A stretch of DNA of 64,000 nt from Synechococcus sp. AG-673-F03 (GTDB lineage: Bacteria > Cyanobacteriota > Cyanobacteriia > PCC-6307 > Cyanobiaceae): assembly GCA_003211205.1 (NCBI GenBank), contig QCTJ01000007.1, positions 1 through 64,000 on the forward strand, in the 5' to 3' direction. The position numbers were made by a program, and so were the translations under genes. Under the pieces are notes generated by a model that was not told where the DNA came from, ran no database searches, and saw nothing but the letters and a program-made list of their open reading frames with translations. This document shows, one piece after another, positions 50,761 through 58,690 of this stretch; the first letter of the stretch is position 1, and every line of letters begins with the position of its first letter.

Positions 50761-51174
50761 ATGGGCCTGATCGGCTGGTTGTTGCAATGGCCTGTTCGTG
50801 CTTTGGTTCTCCTGCTCGTGGCGGCAATGCCTCTGGGAGTTGAACTGGCTGGGTTCCAGGCAGCTCTTTCATCGGCCGTCACAATTGGCTTGCTTGGCAC
50901 TCTTCTGATCCTGCCTCTGAAGTTTGTTTTGGCGTTGCCCTGGTCTGTGACCAGTCTTGGTGGATTGATTGCCCCGATCAGCTGGCTGTTCGATTGGTTG
51001 ATCACCGTGATTCTCTTTGGCCTGGCTGCATCGTTGATTGATGGTTTTCGCTTGAAGGACGGACTGCGCAGTGCCGTGCTTGGGGCTGTGGCTTACAGCG
51101 TCATCAGTGCCGTATTCATCCGTGTTCTCGGTTTGGCTGATGTCGGGGTGATCCGCGCTGCGGCAGGAGGCTGA
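50761..51174 (+). CDS. four-helix membrane protein (phage holin superfamily IV-like)
   Basis: 137 residues. VRALVLLLVAAMPLGVEL, AVTIGLLGTLLILPLKFVL, LITVILFGLAASLIDGF and AVLGAVAYSVISAVFIRVLG fit the 'mycobacterial 4 TMS phage holin' family (DUF360-like). In cyanobacteria these are ordinary chromosomal membrane proteins; no other phage genes are near. Confidence 0.7.
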   Translation: MGLIGWLLQWPVRALVLLLVAAMPLGVELAGFQAALSSAVTIGLLGTLLILPLKFVLALPWSVTSLGGLIAPISWLFDWLITVILFGLAASLIDGFRLKDGLRSAVLGAVAYSVISAVFIRVLGLADVGVIRAAAGG

Positions 51175-51283
51175 CGCCTCGTTGCCTGGACCCAATCCAG
51201 ACTGGTCCGCGAGATAAGCAAATACACCTGGTTACACAGCTTTACAAAGCACCTATGCTTCTTCACAGAAGTACATGATCACG

Positions 51284-51406
51284 ATGTCTGATTATTCCGC
51301 TGCCATTTATGGCCTTACTGCATTCGCGTCTTTGATCACCGCAGGGGTCGTCTATGTGCTGGCCCAGCCTTCGGATCTTCCTTCTATCCAAAAAGCAAGG
51401 AGCTAA
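51284..51406 (+). CDS. 40-residue membrane peptide
   Basis: MSDYSAAIYGLTAFASLITA then GVVYVLAQPSD; one helix. ATG 51275 would add three residues. Directly followed by the DUF2973 gene, so an operon. Confidence 0.55.
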   Translation: MSDYSAAIYGLTAFASLITAGVVYVLAQPSDLPSIQKARS

Positions 51407-51408
51407 AC

Positions 51409-51642
51409 ATGATGACAGCAGTCCTACCCCTCGCATACACGGTTGCTTGCGCATTTGTCCTGTTGTCTGCGTTCCGCGGCGTGGCGTTGGCATTCAAGCG
51501 TCAATCCAGGACAGGCGACAGAACTGGTTTGAAAACAACTCACCCGGAGTTGCTTGATGAAAATGGTTTCATCACCCAAGAGGAATTATTGGTTGTTCAC
51601 TTCGGTGGGCTCGACGGTAATCCTTTGTCGATCAGTTCTTGA
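51409..51642 (+). CDS. DUF2973 membrane-anchored protein
   Basis: 77 residues; AAGGAG nine bases upstream. A membrane helix (residues 3-27), then THPELLDENGFITQEELLVV, the DUF2973 signature. Universal in cyanobacteria, role unknown. Lies in a cluster of tiny membrane proteins at 51.2-51.9 kb. Confidence 0.75.
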   Translation: MMTAVLPLAYTVACAFVLLSAFRGVALAFKRQSRTGDRTGLKTTHPELLDENGFITQEELLVVHFGGLDGNPLSISS

Positions 51643-51660
51643 AGAGTGGATGGTGATCTG

Positions 51661-51747
51661 ATGGAAGTTCTTACAGCGATTGCGATTCTTCCCTTTGTTG
51701 CCGCCCTTGCAATTGGCGCGCGTCAGGCAGAGCGTGAAGAAGATTAA
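51661..51747 (+). CDS. 28-residue membrane peptide
   Basis: MEVLTAIAILPFVAALAIGA then RQAEREED. One helix with an acidic cytoplasmic tail. Follows DUF2973 by 18 bp and is probably cotranscribed. Confidence 0.55.
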   Translation: MEVLTAIAILPFVAALAIGARQAEREED

Positions 51748-51813
51748 TTCTGGTTTAATCAATTTAAGGTTTGAGTCCAGCTGTGGATTCAGCGACATCG
51801 TGGAGGTTGATCA

Positions 51814-51903
51814 ATGTTGACTCTCGCGTTCTGTAGTGTGTTGGCATTGCTCAATGTAGGTTTCATTATGTTTGTACTTTTTGTTGATAAATTGTTTGTT
51901 TGA
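51814..51903 (+). CDS. 29-residue membrane peptide
   Basis: MLTLAFCSVLALLNVGFIMF then VLFVDKLFV. GGAGG lies seven bases upstream. One helix; role unknown. Confidence 0.5.
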   Translation: MLTLAFCSVLALLNVGFIMFVLFVDKLFV

Positions 51904-52383
51904 TCCTTTTCAGCAGTCAAAGATAAAACTGTACACTTGAATTATTCCCCTCTAAAATCCAGAATAGGAATTTTGAGTTTATTGTTTTCGATATCATGAA
52001 GCATCCAATATTTTTATTCAATAGATTAGCAACTAAGTATTTAATTTCATTGATTAACGACTTTGGCTACCTGACGCAGGCTCAGAGTCGTTCAGTTGAA
52101 ACATGAAAACATCAGTCCTGATTTGGATCCAGCTCAAATATTATTTTGGGTGTGATCGGCTTGATGCTTGCACGCCCAAGTAATTCATCGGCAGATCGTT
52201 GGGTGATCAAGCGCCTCCCAGATTTGACAAACGCTTCACCAAGATCAGAAGGTTGGATCGCCATGACAAGTCTGGCAACCACCTATGGCCTAACGCAGCT
52301 CGTGGCTGCTCAGAAGGGCGCATAACCGCACGTTTGAGCGAGAGTGGCTTGTCATGCTTCTCGAGCGTCAGGCTGAATGCAGA
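51904..52383. other. AT-rich spacer
   Basis: No gene or RNA signal recognised. Confidence 0.4.
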
Positions 52384-52554
52384 TCAATAAAGAGGGCAGG
52401 ACATCGTGGTGCCTCTTGCCACGGACATGCCGTTCAACTTGGACAAGCCAATAGCTTGAAAACTCTTGAACCATCGTTCAACTGCTTCCCGCTCTTCTTC
52501 GTTGCAACGCTCAAGGATTTCTCGCTGCAGGACCTGTCGAATCTGGGAGTCCAT
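52384..52554 (-). CDS. 56-residue helical hypothetical protein
   Basis: MDSQIRQVLQREILERCNEE then EREAVERWFKSFQAIGL. Charged helix then a polar tail. Plausible but without strong ribosome site. Confidence 0.5.
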   Translation of the reverse strand: MDSQIRQVLQREILERCNEEEREAVERWFKSFQAIGLSKLNGMSVARGTTMSCPLY

Positions 52555-52712
52555 TACAAAACTTCATGCCAGCGAATTCTGGCGAATTCTCCCCCGGCGC
52601 TTCGTTGGCTTGATTACGGAAGGATGTTCAAAATGCTTCCGACGCCATGGTTTTGAGCATTTTTACTCAGCCCTGAATCTCGGGCTGTTTCGCAAGTCGA
52701 AATGGCACTGAG

Positions 52713-52865
52713 TCAAAGCTTTGCTTTGAGCTGTTCTGTCGTGAGGCTTTTGAGATGGCTGAGATAGGCCTGTTGCATCATCTCGGCCGGTGTAATGCCG
52801 ATGTCTTTGCAATAGGAGCGATATTTTGCGAAAACCTGTTCGACCAATCTCTCCTTTTCGGTCAT
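52713..52865 (-). CDS. 50-residue hypothetical protein
   Basis: MTEKERLVEQVFAKYRSYCK then DIGITPAEMMQQAYLSHLKS. GGAAGG five bases upstream. Helical, soluble. It follows the Yfr2 RNA terminator by about 50 bp on the same strand. Confidence 0.6.
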   Translation of the reverse strand: MTEKERLVEQVFAKYRSYCKDIGITPAEMMQQAYLSHLKSLTTEQLKAKL

Positions 52866-52916
52866 CGAGCCTTCCATCGAGCGTTGAAGAACTTGCTAAA
52901 TCTGGTTTTGATGGTC

Positions 52917-53004
52917 AAAAAGAAACCCCCGCCGAAGGCAGGGGCTCTGAAAGATCAACGTGAGTGTGTCCTTGTTTCCACCACGTGAGCTTTTCTCCTC
53001 ACAA
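52917..53004 (-). ncRNA. Yfr2-family small RNA, copy 2
   Basis: Same architecture as copy 1: GTGAG/CTCAC hairpin, GGAAACAAGGACACACTC, and terminator GCCCC-TGCC-TTC-GGCG-GGGGT with T run. Differences cluster in the linker before the terminator and include paired changes. Divergent from the Yfr1-type RNA at 53093. Confidence 0.75.
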
Positions 53005-53022
53005 GATAAATTTAGCCATTTG

Positions 53023-53039
53023 AGTGGCACAGTGCCACT
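53023..53039. promoter_or_regulatory. 17-bp perfect palindrome between divergent sRNAs
   Basis: AGTGGCAC-A-GTGCCACT lies 18 bp upstream of the Yfr2 start and about 53 bp upstream of the Yfr1 start. It is placed like an operator for a dimeric regulator. Confidence 0.5.
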
Positions 53040-53092
53040 TGTTGGCATGCCGGTCTCTTGAATGGCACAGAGGAGCTGCTAGAAATCGTTCA

Positions 53093-53157
53093 GTTGGTTC
53101 TCCTCACAGAGATTCCAACTCCTCACACCCACTGAAGGCCCTTTGGGCCTTTTTTTG
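53093..53157 (+). ncRNA. Yfr1-type small RNA, copy 2
   Basis: 5' hairpin GTTGG...CCAAC, ACTCCTCACACCC core, terminator AGGCCC-TTT-GGGCCT with seven T. The core is identical to copy 1 and the terminator stem differs. Confidence 0.85.
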
Positions 53158-53233
53158 TGTGCATGAAAATGCTGTCCACTCCGGTTCAAGACGAATGATG
53201 CCTGGTCATACCCCACCGCTAGTGCTGCCCAAC

Positions 53234-53258
53234 AAAAAAGCCTGCCACTTGGGCAGGC
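53234..53258 (-). terminator. terminator on the minus strand
   Basis: GCCTGCC-CAAGT-GGCAGGC with six T when read on the minus strand. No gene directly upstream is recognised, so an unannotated transcript may end here. Confidence 0.55.
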
Positions 53259-53466
53259 CGGGTGATGGGGTTTCCAAAGTTAGGTCGTTGAGACGCTAGA
53301 TGCAGAGTTTTGCCCCAAAGTATTTCAAGACTGTTAATAGTTCACTCAAACCTGAAGAGCAGCCTTAGCGACTCCACATGTGCCGTTCTCGGACTGCCAT
53401 CTCCTTCAAGTATCACAAGATGTGGCACAAACGGCCGGGTGATGGGGATCGCTTGGCTTGAGGGGT

Positions 53467-53496
53467 GAACCGCTTCAGTCCTGGAGCGGTTCTTTT
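53467..53496 (+). terminator. terminator on the plus strand
   Basis: GAACCGCT...AGCGGTTC with TTTTG. No plus-strand gene precedes it, so it may end a small RNA starting near 53.39 kb. A 15-bp direct repeat GGCCGGGTGATGGGG (53256 and 53433) lies inside this stretch. Confidence 0.5.
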
Positions 53497-53575
53497 GTTC
53501 GCACCTGTCGCCTGACACCAAGTGGGTCTCCCGGGTCAATGAACCGAGGCATGAAGGAGACCAGATCAGCGTTGA

Positions 53576-53725
53576 TTAAGCAGCGCGCTTGTCGTCTTTA
53601 AGCCAAATGTTTCGCCTGCTGTCAGGAAGGCGTACAACTGATCTCTCATAACGACTGCGGCAGCTCTGCCTGAGGAGATGCTCCTCCGCTTCTTGCAGAA
53701 GGATTATCAGTCTTTGATCCGTCAT
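53576..53725 (-). CDS. 49-residue basic hypothetical protein
   Basis: MTDQRLIILLQEAEEHLLRQ then SCRSRYERSVVRLPDSRRNI and WLKDDKRAA. Soluble, Arg-rich. Unknown. Confidence 0.5.
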   Translation of the reverse strand: MTDQRLIILLQEAEEHLLRQSCRSRYERSVVRLPDSRRNIWLKDDKRAA

Positions 53726-53979
53726 CACTGAGTCACAAAGTGCCTCATCATTGAGAAGCAGTCTGCTTGATTGTCAAGACAGTTGATTGTGAGATTTTTG
53801 TTAATTCTCTCGCGTAAATACGGTGGATCTTGCGCTAAGCATTGACGCTTTACCGCAAACGTAACGCGGCCTTTACAAGGTAAAGCGAAAGTCACATGGT
53901 TGGGACTTGCAAATCTTTGCTTCTTAGTGTTGCTCTTTGATGTCATAGGTGGCCAGAATAATCCCATTCAGGAGTAGGT

Positions 53980-54162
53980 ATGGCCCCTCGTCGCGTCTTC
54001 CCAAGTCCTGAGACAAGGGCAGCACAGAAACTGTACGAGTCGCTGATTGTCACTGGGGTTGGCATTGCTTTTATGGGTATGGTCACAACCTGTTATCTGG
54101 CCATGTCTGAGGCTGCCACGGCACCCTTTGATTTGTGGATTGCTGGCAAGACGTTCTTTTAG
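53980..54162 (+). CDS. 60-residue membrane protein
   Basis: AGGAG lies six bases upstream. MAPRRVFPSPETRAAQKLYE is polar, followed by one helix (LIVTGVGIAFMGMVTTCYLA). Unknown. Confidence 0.6.
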   Translation: MAPRRVFPSPETRAAQKLYESLIVTGVGIAFMGMVTTCYLAMSEAATAPFDLWIAGKTFF

Positions 54163-54307
54163 AGCGCGAGTTGCGCGTCACACTGGATGGATCACCACTG
54201 ATCTCGGAGTCGGCGAGAGGGTTCAGGCCCTAATATTCATCAAAGGGAATAATTTAGATCATTAACATTTGATTGATTGGTGTAATTTCGCAGTTGTAGA
54301 CCAAGAG

Positions 54308-54493
54308 ATGCGAATCTGCATCTCAATGGCTCAATCAAATCGCATCTGCCTGACATCAAAAGGATCCACCATCGATGCTCTGGGAGGTGGTCAGTACAGG
54401 GTCTGCGATCAAAGCCATAGCTGCACAGTCACAGAAGGTCTCTGGGCTGCTTATGAATCCTTGCGTGAGCTGGAGCAGAAACGCATTCAGTGA
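54308..54493 (+). CDS. 61-residue hypothetical protein
   Basis: MRICISMAQSNRICLTSKGS then QYRVCDQSHSCTVTEGLWAA. Four Cys; starts could also be ATG 54326. Overlaps nothing. Unknown. Confidence 0.45.
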   Translation: MRICISMAQSNRICLTSKGSTIDALGGGQYRVCDQSHSCTVTEGLWAAYESLRELEQKRIQ

Positions 54494-54494
54494 T

Positions 54495-54635
54495 TCAGTT
54501 GACGGATTCGCGTCGCTTGAATTGCTCAGCAATCGGTGCGATCAAAGCCTTGGATTCCTCTTCGCTGAGATTGAGGTTTTCGGCGGCTCTCTCGATCAGA
54601 GCTTCAAGGGCTCGTCTTTTGTTGGTGTCAGTCAT
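54495..54635 (-). CDS. 46-residue helical protein
   Basis: MTDTNKRRALEALIERAAEN then LNLSEEESKALIAPIAEQFK. Charged; convergent with the 61-residue gene, stops one base apart. Confidence 0.5.
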   Translation of the reverse strand: MTDTNKRRALEALIERAAENLNLSEEESKALIAPIAEQFKRRESVN

Positions 54636-54726
54636 GCAACTTCTCTAGCGAGTTCTCCTGATCGATGCACAACTGGCGTTCATAAGACAACACCAAGATG
54701 TCATCATCGAATACTTGATCAGCTCT

Positions 54727-54924
54727 TCAGCCTTTAGCTTGAACCGGCTCGTAGCGGAGGTTGAGGTCATCACCCAAAACCATTAAAAAGGCTATCTCTG
54801 ATTGGAATGAGAGGAGATGACAGGTTTGTTCCTGCTCATTTTTTCCATAGCAAAAGGTGTCAAAATCAGAGGGATCTCTTTCAGACTCGAATACCTCACC
54901 ATTCCTCAGCACAAATCTTGTCAT
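54727..54924 (-). CDS. 65-residue hypothetical protein
   Basis: MTRFVLRNGEVFESERDPSD then beta-like FQSEIAFLMVLGDDLNLRYE. Two Cys. Small, soluble. Unknown. Confidence 0.55.
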   Translation of the reverse strand: MTRFVLRNGEVFESERDPSDFDTFCYGKNEQEQTCHLLSFQSEIAFLMVLGDDLNLRYEPVQAKG

Positions 54925-55030
54925 GGTCTTTTGAACCCTTGCTGGTTTGATAGCCAGAGGGCGTGCCTGAGTCAGGTCTTTGATCAGACCAGGTTCTGAT
55001 TTTCTGACAAGCTGTGCATCCTGGTTCTTC

Positions 55031-55543
55031 TCATTCCCCCCTTTCAGCTGAGTTTGGACTGTTTGCGATCAGTACCGAGTGAGCTGAAGGTGTTTGGCCT
55101 GAACAAGCCAGGCAACCTCCATTAATGCGATACGGGGCCAGATGACCTCGCAGGCAAGACGTTCCACGAAAAAACAGAACCTGACCCAGCTCGCGAGCAT
55201 GGGCGTCAGTCAGTGGGAGTCTTAGCCAACGATCCGGCACATGCCCCTGCAATGCATCACGTTGACGTTTTGCTTCTTCACGTCTCTGTCGTTCTTCACG
55301 ATCATTTTTAGCGCAGACACCCTCAACCTGCAGTTCTTTGGAACAGGACAGACAAGCCGTGATAACTGGTTTTTTGCGGGCTGTGTTGGTTGAAAGCTTG
55401 TCTCCTGGCACTTCTCTTTCTTTGCCACAGCTGCAACGACACCACCAATAGGCGTTACCACTTTTGGTGCGGCGTTCGGATGCGCGAACGACGGTCAACC
55501 GGCCATAGATTTTGCCAACACGATTACGGGGTTTGGATGGCAT
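55031..55543 (-). CDS. zinc-binding protein with AP2/HNH-type N-terminal motif
   Basis: 170 residues. N-terminal GKIYGRLTVVRASERRTKSG then WWCRCSCGKEREVPGDKL resembles the zinc-ribbon start of phage HNH/AP2 proteins. CLSCSK follows, then a charged helix, and a C-terminal SCLRGHLAPYRINGGCLAC like the 'C-rGH-aPR-C' repeat of HNH-linked domains. No HNH catalytic core is present. Probably DNA-binding, perhaps of phage or mobile origin. Confidence 0.6.
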   Translation of the reverse strand: MPSKPRNRVGKIYGRLTVVRASERRTKSGNAYWWCRCSCGKEREVPGDKLSTNTARKKPVITACLSCSKELQVEGVCAKNDREERQRREEAKRQRDALQGHVPDRWLRLPLTDAHARELGQVLFFRGTSCLRGHLAPYRINGGCLACSGQTPSAHSVLIANSPNSAERGE

Positions 55544-55578
55544 GCCAATCTCTAGATCTCATTGAATGAGCAGCCTGC

Positions 55579-55749
55579 TCAGCGTCGTTCTTGATTGACG
55601 TCATTGGTCAGGTCGACACCAATATCTTTCATGGCACTGACCGTGTCATTGACTGAGGGAACCACGGCAACTCGCCTTTTGAGTTTGTCCAGTGGTTGAA
55701 GCAACCAAGTCCAGACAGACGATTTTTGATTTTGTTTTGGAGTCTCCAA
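55579..55749 (-). CDS. possible 56-residue protein (TTG start)
   Basis: Open frame ...SSVWTWLLQPLDKLKRRVAV then VPSVNDTVSAMKDIGVDLTN. Protein-like, but only TTG starts exist. Confidence 0.35.
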   Translation of the reverse strand: METPKQNQKSSVWTWLLQPLDKLKRRVAVVPSVNDTVSAMKDIGVDLTNDVNQERR

Positions 55750-55901
55750 GCTCTCAGTTCATCACCACAATCAATTTAGCGCTTCTTTCAATCACTGCCT
55801 TCAATCCTGCCGGTATCGATCATGACTTAGCCATTGGGTTGAATCTCAATCTGATCGCTTTTGATCATCTTATTAAGCCGATCACCAATCACTCTGATGC
55901 A

Positions 55902-56120
55902 TCAACCTCTGATTTGATCAGTCACATTGGTTTTTGCATTCAGAAGACGTCCAACAATCCTGGTCGTTTCACCTTCTCCCACATTCAGGTCTGAAAGTTC
56001 CTGAAATTTATTTAAGAAAAGTTGATCAATTTCCTCGCAGAAATTGTCGTAAAAAATTGATAGAGCCTTTTTTTTGTCTTCGCCGTAGAGCCTTTCCACT
56101 GTCATCAATCTAGCGGTCAT
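55902..56120 (-). CDS. 72-residue acidic hypothetical protein
   Basis: MTARLMTVERLYGEDKKKAL then FYDNFCEEIDQLFLNKFQEL. Helical, soluble. Lies 19 bp after the 59-residue gene, same strand; likely an operon with it and the 37-residue gene. Confidence 0.55.
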   Translation of the reverse strand: MTARLMTVERLYGEDKKKALSIFYDNFCEEIDQLFLNKFQELSDLNVGEGETTRIVGRLLNAKTNVTDQIRG

Positions 56121-56139
56121 CTATTCAGTGTATCAAAAG

Positions 56140-56319
56140 TCAGTCTGGATGAGTGAAATTGCTTCGCTGCTCCAGTTGGAACTCATCAAAGAGAGCTGAT
56201 GCAGCCAGTGGTTGTTTCATGGCAATCAGCTGTTCGATGCGATTGGACCACCATTGCTCCAGCCGGTCAATATCTTCTCCTGACCAAACAAAGGTTGGCA
56301 GCATCTGTTTACGCTCCAT
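56140..56319 (-). CDS. 59-residue hypothetical protein
   Basis: MERKQMLPTFVWSGEDIDRL then EQWWSNRIEQLIAMKQPLAA. Trp-rich helix. Middle gene of a run of three minus-strand small genes. Confidence 0.55.
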   Translation of the reverse strand: MERKQMLPTFVWSGEDIDRLEQWWSNRIEQLIAMKQPLAASALFDEFQLEQRSNFTHPD

Positions 56320-56349
56320 GTCTTTGAGATTGCTTCAAGCTGCCAATGG

Positions 56350-56463
56350 CTATGGCTGTTGAAGTGTGCTGATGCGGTCTCCATGAATGATTTCCCATGT
56401 CCCGTCGCGATGGGTCATTAGGAAATATTCTTCGGATAGGCGCTGTAATTTGACTTGATTCAT
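56350..56463 (-). CDS. 37-residue hypothetical protein
   Basis: MNQVKLQRLSEEYFLMTHRD then GTWEIIHGDRISTLQQP, reading like two beta strands. First of the small run. Confidence 0.45.
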   Translation of the reverse strand: MNQVKLQRLSEEYFLMTHRDGTWEIIHGDRISTLQQP

Positions 56464-56863
56464 AAAAACAATTTATGTTCGCATAAGCTTGCTCCAGCGT
56501 GCCAGTTTATACTCTCTATAGATGTTTTTGGCCTTAAACACCTGAGTCTTTGATGGGTTCTTCTGTTTCAACGCATTGCTACACGGGTCCGGCCACTCGC
56601 GACACTTGATCTGGTCTCATTCATTTCAGTCCAATTAGTTTGTGTGTCCGATGGTTGCAGTGCCGATTGCTGATCCGCAATTGGATTGATTTGATTGATG
56701 GTGGTTTCTCCATTCAATTCGAATCAGGCAGGTTGGGCTGGTGAGCACTAGGGATGGTTTCACCAGCACACCTCTGCCGGACGTCTTGTCCCCTTGCGTG
56801 GATCGACAACGGACAGGCTTTGATCAAGAGTAAGATGGGAAAGTTTTTGTTTGCCTGAAAGTC
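56464..56863. other. intergenic stretch before doxX
   Basis: No gene seen; the doxX promoter should lie near 56830. Confidence 0.4.
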
Positions 56864-57340
56864 ATGAGTGAAGAAACGACGAATCAATTTTCCTCAGACT
56901 TATGCTTACTGATTCTGCGTGTTTCAGCAGGTGTTTTGATGATTCATCATGGTTTTGAGAAGTTGCAGGATCCTGTTGGATTTACTTCATTTATTGTTGA
57001 TCAGTATTTTTCTTTTTTGCCTTTTGACCATGTTCTTTGGACATATCTGGCTGCTTACACTCAAATCATCGGATCTGTTGTCCTCATTTTCGGCATCGCC
57101 ACTCGTCCTGCTGTGATTGGCTTGTTGTCGACCATGTTGTTCGCGATGACCTTCCATTTTCTCGACACCGGTCTGCAGGGTGCTCCATTTAGCGTTGTTG
57201 AAGCTCACAATTACGAATTTGAGACCTCAGCGCTCTATCTGTTCATGTTTCTGGTGATTGGCATCGCCGGTTCTGGCTCATTGAGTCTCTCCAGGCTTTA
57301 TCGCGATCGCTTCCCGGAACCTCTGAAAGCCTGGGTGTGA
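56864..57340 (+). CDS. DoxX family membrane protein
   Basis: 158 residues, four helices. LCLLILRVSAGVLMIHHGFEKL near residue 13, AAYTQIIGSVVLIFGIATRPA and the C-terminal helix match DoxX/SURF4-like oxidoreductase subunits. Found with thiosulfate or thiol oxidation and oxidative-stress complexes elsewhere; here it is alone. A CTAAGTAT/ATACTTAG hairpin lies 50 bp downstream. Confidence 0.82.
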   Translation: MSEETTNQFSSDLCLLILRVSAGVLMIHHGFEKLQDPVGFTSFIVDQYFSFLPFDHVLWTYLAAYTQIIGSVVLIFGIATRPAVIGLLSTMLFAMTFHFLDTGLQGAPFSVVEAHNYEFETSALYLFMFLVIGIAGSGSLSLSRLYRDRFPEPLKAWV

Positions 57341-57431
57341 TCCACCGATCGGGCTATTGCCCTGAATCAGGTGTGACAGCCACAGTCCAGCACTAAGTAT
57401 TTCTACCATACTTAGGCCCACCTGTAGAGAA

Positions 57432-57456
57432 AGCCCTCCATTTGAGAGGGCTTTTT
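57432..57456. terminator. terminator between convergent genes
   Basis: AGCCCTC-CATTTGA-GAGGGCT followed by five T on the plus strand and an A run ahead of it, so it may serve doxX and the minus-strand gene at 57455. Confidence 0.75.
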
Positions 57457-57664
57457 ACTGTGCTTCTGCAAGCATCTGGTCGATGGCTCGTCGTGCTGCA
57501 GCATCAGCAGCCTTCAGGGATGGATATTCTCTGCCCAGTTGCTTGAGGTGTCCCTTGGGTGAGCCAAGCACAAGATATCCAGGGCCACCGGTCATTTCTT
57601 TAATGACATAAGCCATGCCTTTGTGCTCGTATCGACCCTGGAGCATTGAACGTCCGGTGATCAT
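57455..57664 (-). CDS. 69-residue hypothetical protein
   Basis: MITGRSMLQGRYEHKGMAYV then PKGHLKQLGREYPSLKAADA. Beta then helix; perhaps MLQGRYEHKG is the true start (57646). Unknown. Confidence 0.6.
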   Translation of the reverse strand: MITGRSMLQGRYEHKGMAYVIKEMTGGPGYLVLGSPKGHLKQLGREYPSLKAADAAARRAIDQMLAEAQ

Positions 57665-57867
57665 TCATCTTCATTTAGCAGATTTATCGCTCTTTGGCCG
57701 TCTCATCTGGTGACTGATTGGAACAACTGCTCCTTACAGCCGCTGACTGATGGCTGAATTATCGCTTGAGACTGATTGGATTTGGCTGATTGAAAATTTT
57801 ACATATGTTCTCGGAAATTTAGCAAGAGACTTGTGCAAGACGAAGAGTCTTTGCGGATGTTTGATGC

Positions 57868-58254
57868 TTATTGACTGCTGATTCGGTCGAGAATGTTGAG
57901 TTCAATCCATTGCCTGGTCTTGGCTCTCTCCTTTTTCAAAGGTGTTGGATTTTCAAGTGCTCTGAGGTCGATATTGCTCTTGTAGACGGACGGTATATAC
58001 GAGTCTTCCATCAATCTCCGAATGAGTGTATTTTTTATGTATTGGTCCCTTGCAAATGTAATGACGACTGAGACAATAAAAGCCGGAGGAATTGCGGCAA
58101 TTAAGATGCTCGAAGGATCAGAGGCTTCTGTGAATTTTGGGAAAATGTATGCGACATTGAAAACCAGCAAAGTTACAGCATAAGCTTTATTGCTTAGCAA
58201 AGTTTCGTCGATTTTCTTTTTCAACTCCTGCAGCGAAGGGAGGCTAAGCTTCAT
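57868..58254 (-). CDS. 128-residue two-helix membrane protein
   Basis: A coiled N-terminus (LQELKKKIDETLL), two helices (AVTLLVFNVAYIFP; ILIAAIPPAFIVSVVITFA) and a charged C-terminal half with LKKERAKTRQWIELNILDRI. Unknown. Confidence 0.6.
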   Translation of the reverse strand: MKLSLPSLQELKKKIDETLLSNKAYAVTLLVFNVAYIFPKFTEASDPSSILIAAIPPAFIVSVVITFARDQYIKNTLIRRLMEDSYIPSVYKSNIDLRALENPTPLKKERAKTRQWIELNILDRISSQ

Positions 58255-58402
58255 TAAAATTGTGACTTTTAAATAATCTAATTAGATCCATTTGTTGTTG
58301 ATGCAAAAAACATCACATTCTGCGTGAACATTGGGCATCTTCAGTGCTGCTGTTTCCGATGGATGCGGCTACAGGCGATGATCAACCAGGTTGCTGATGT
58401 GC

Positions 58403-58618
58403 ATGGCTCTCGATCAGTTGAAGGCATTTCTGGTTCTGATGCAGAGCGATCTAGCCCTGAAAGATGCTGTTTTGGCCTCATCGACTGCTGATGATGTGGC
58501 CAAAATCGCTGCCGGTCTTGGCTATGAATTCGCCGGTGATGAGCTCCTGCGTTTCTCCGGTCAGAAGGTGGGACGTGTCACGGTGTCAAAACGCCAGCCT
58601 CCCGGCGAATACAGCTGA
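58403..58618 (+). CDS. Nif11-domain small protein
   Basis: 71 residues from MALDQLKAFLVLMQSDLALK, then TADDVAKIAAGLGYEFAGDE: the Nif11-like leader domain used by picocyanobacterial prochlorosins and other RiPP precursors. There is no GG cleavage motif or Cys/Ser/Thr-rich core after it, and no LanM gene nearby, so it is a stand-alone Nif11 protein of unknown role. Confidence 0.75.
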   Translation: MALDQLKAFLVLMQSDLALKDAVLASSTADDVAKIAAGLGYEFAGDELLRFSGQKVGRVTVSKRQPPGEYS

Positions 58619-58690
58619 ATCCTCAGCAGTCTTGTCTTGTGACCTGATCCTGTGTTCTCCTTGACAGTTGATCACTCCGCTCCGGAGCGC

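Noticed and set aside
50761-51174. Possible prophage from the holin-like protein
   Set aside because: No integrase, capsid, tail or lysis gene nearby; the family is chromosomal in cyanobacteria.
55692-55994. 100-codon plus-strand frame
   Set aside because: Overlaps two minus-strand small genes and lacks a ribosome site; composition follows the opposite strand.
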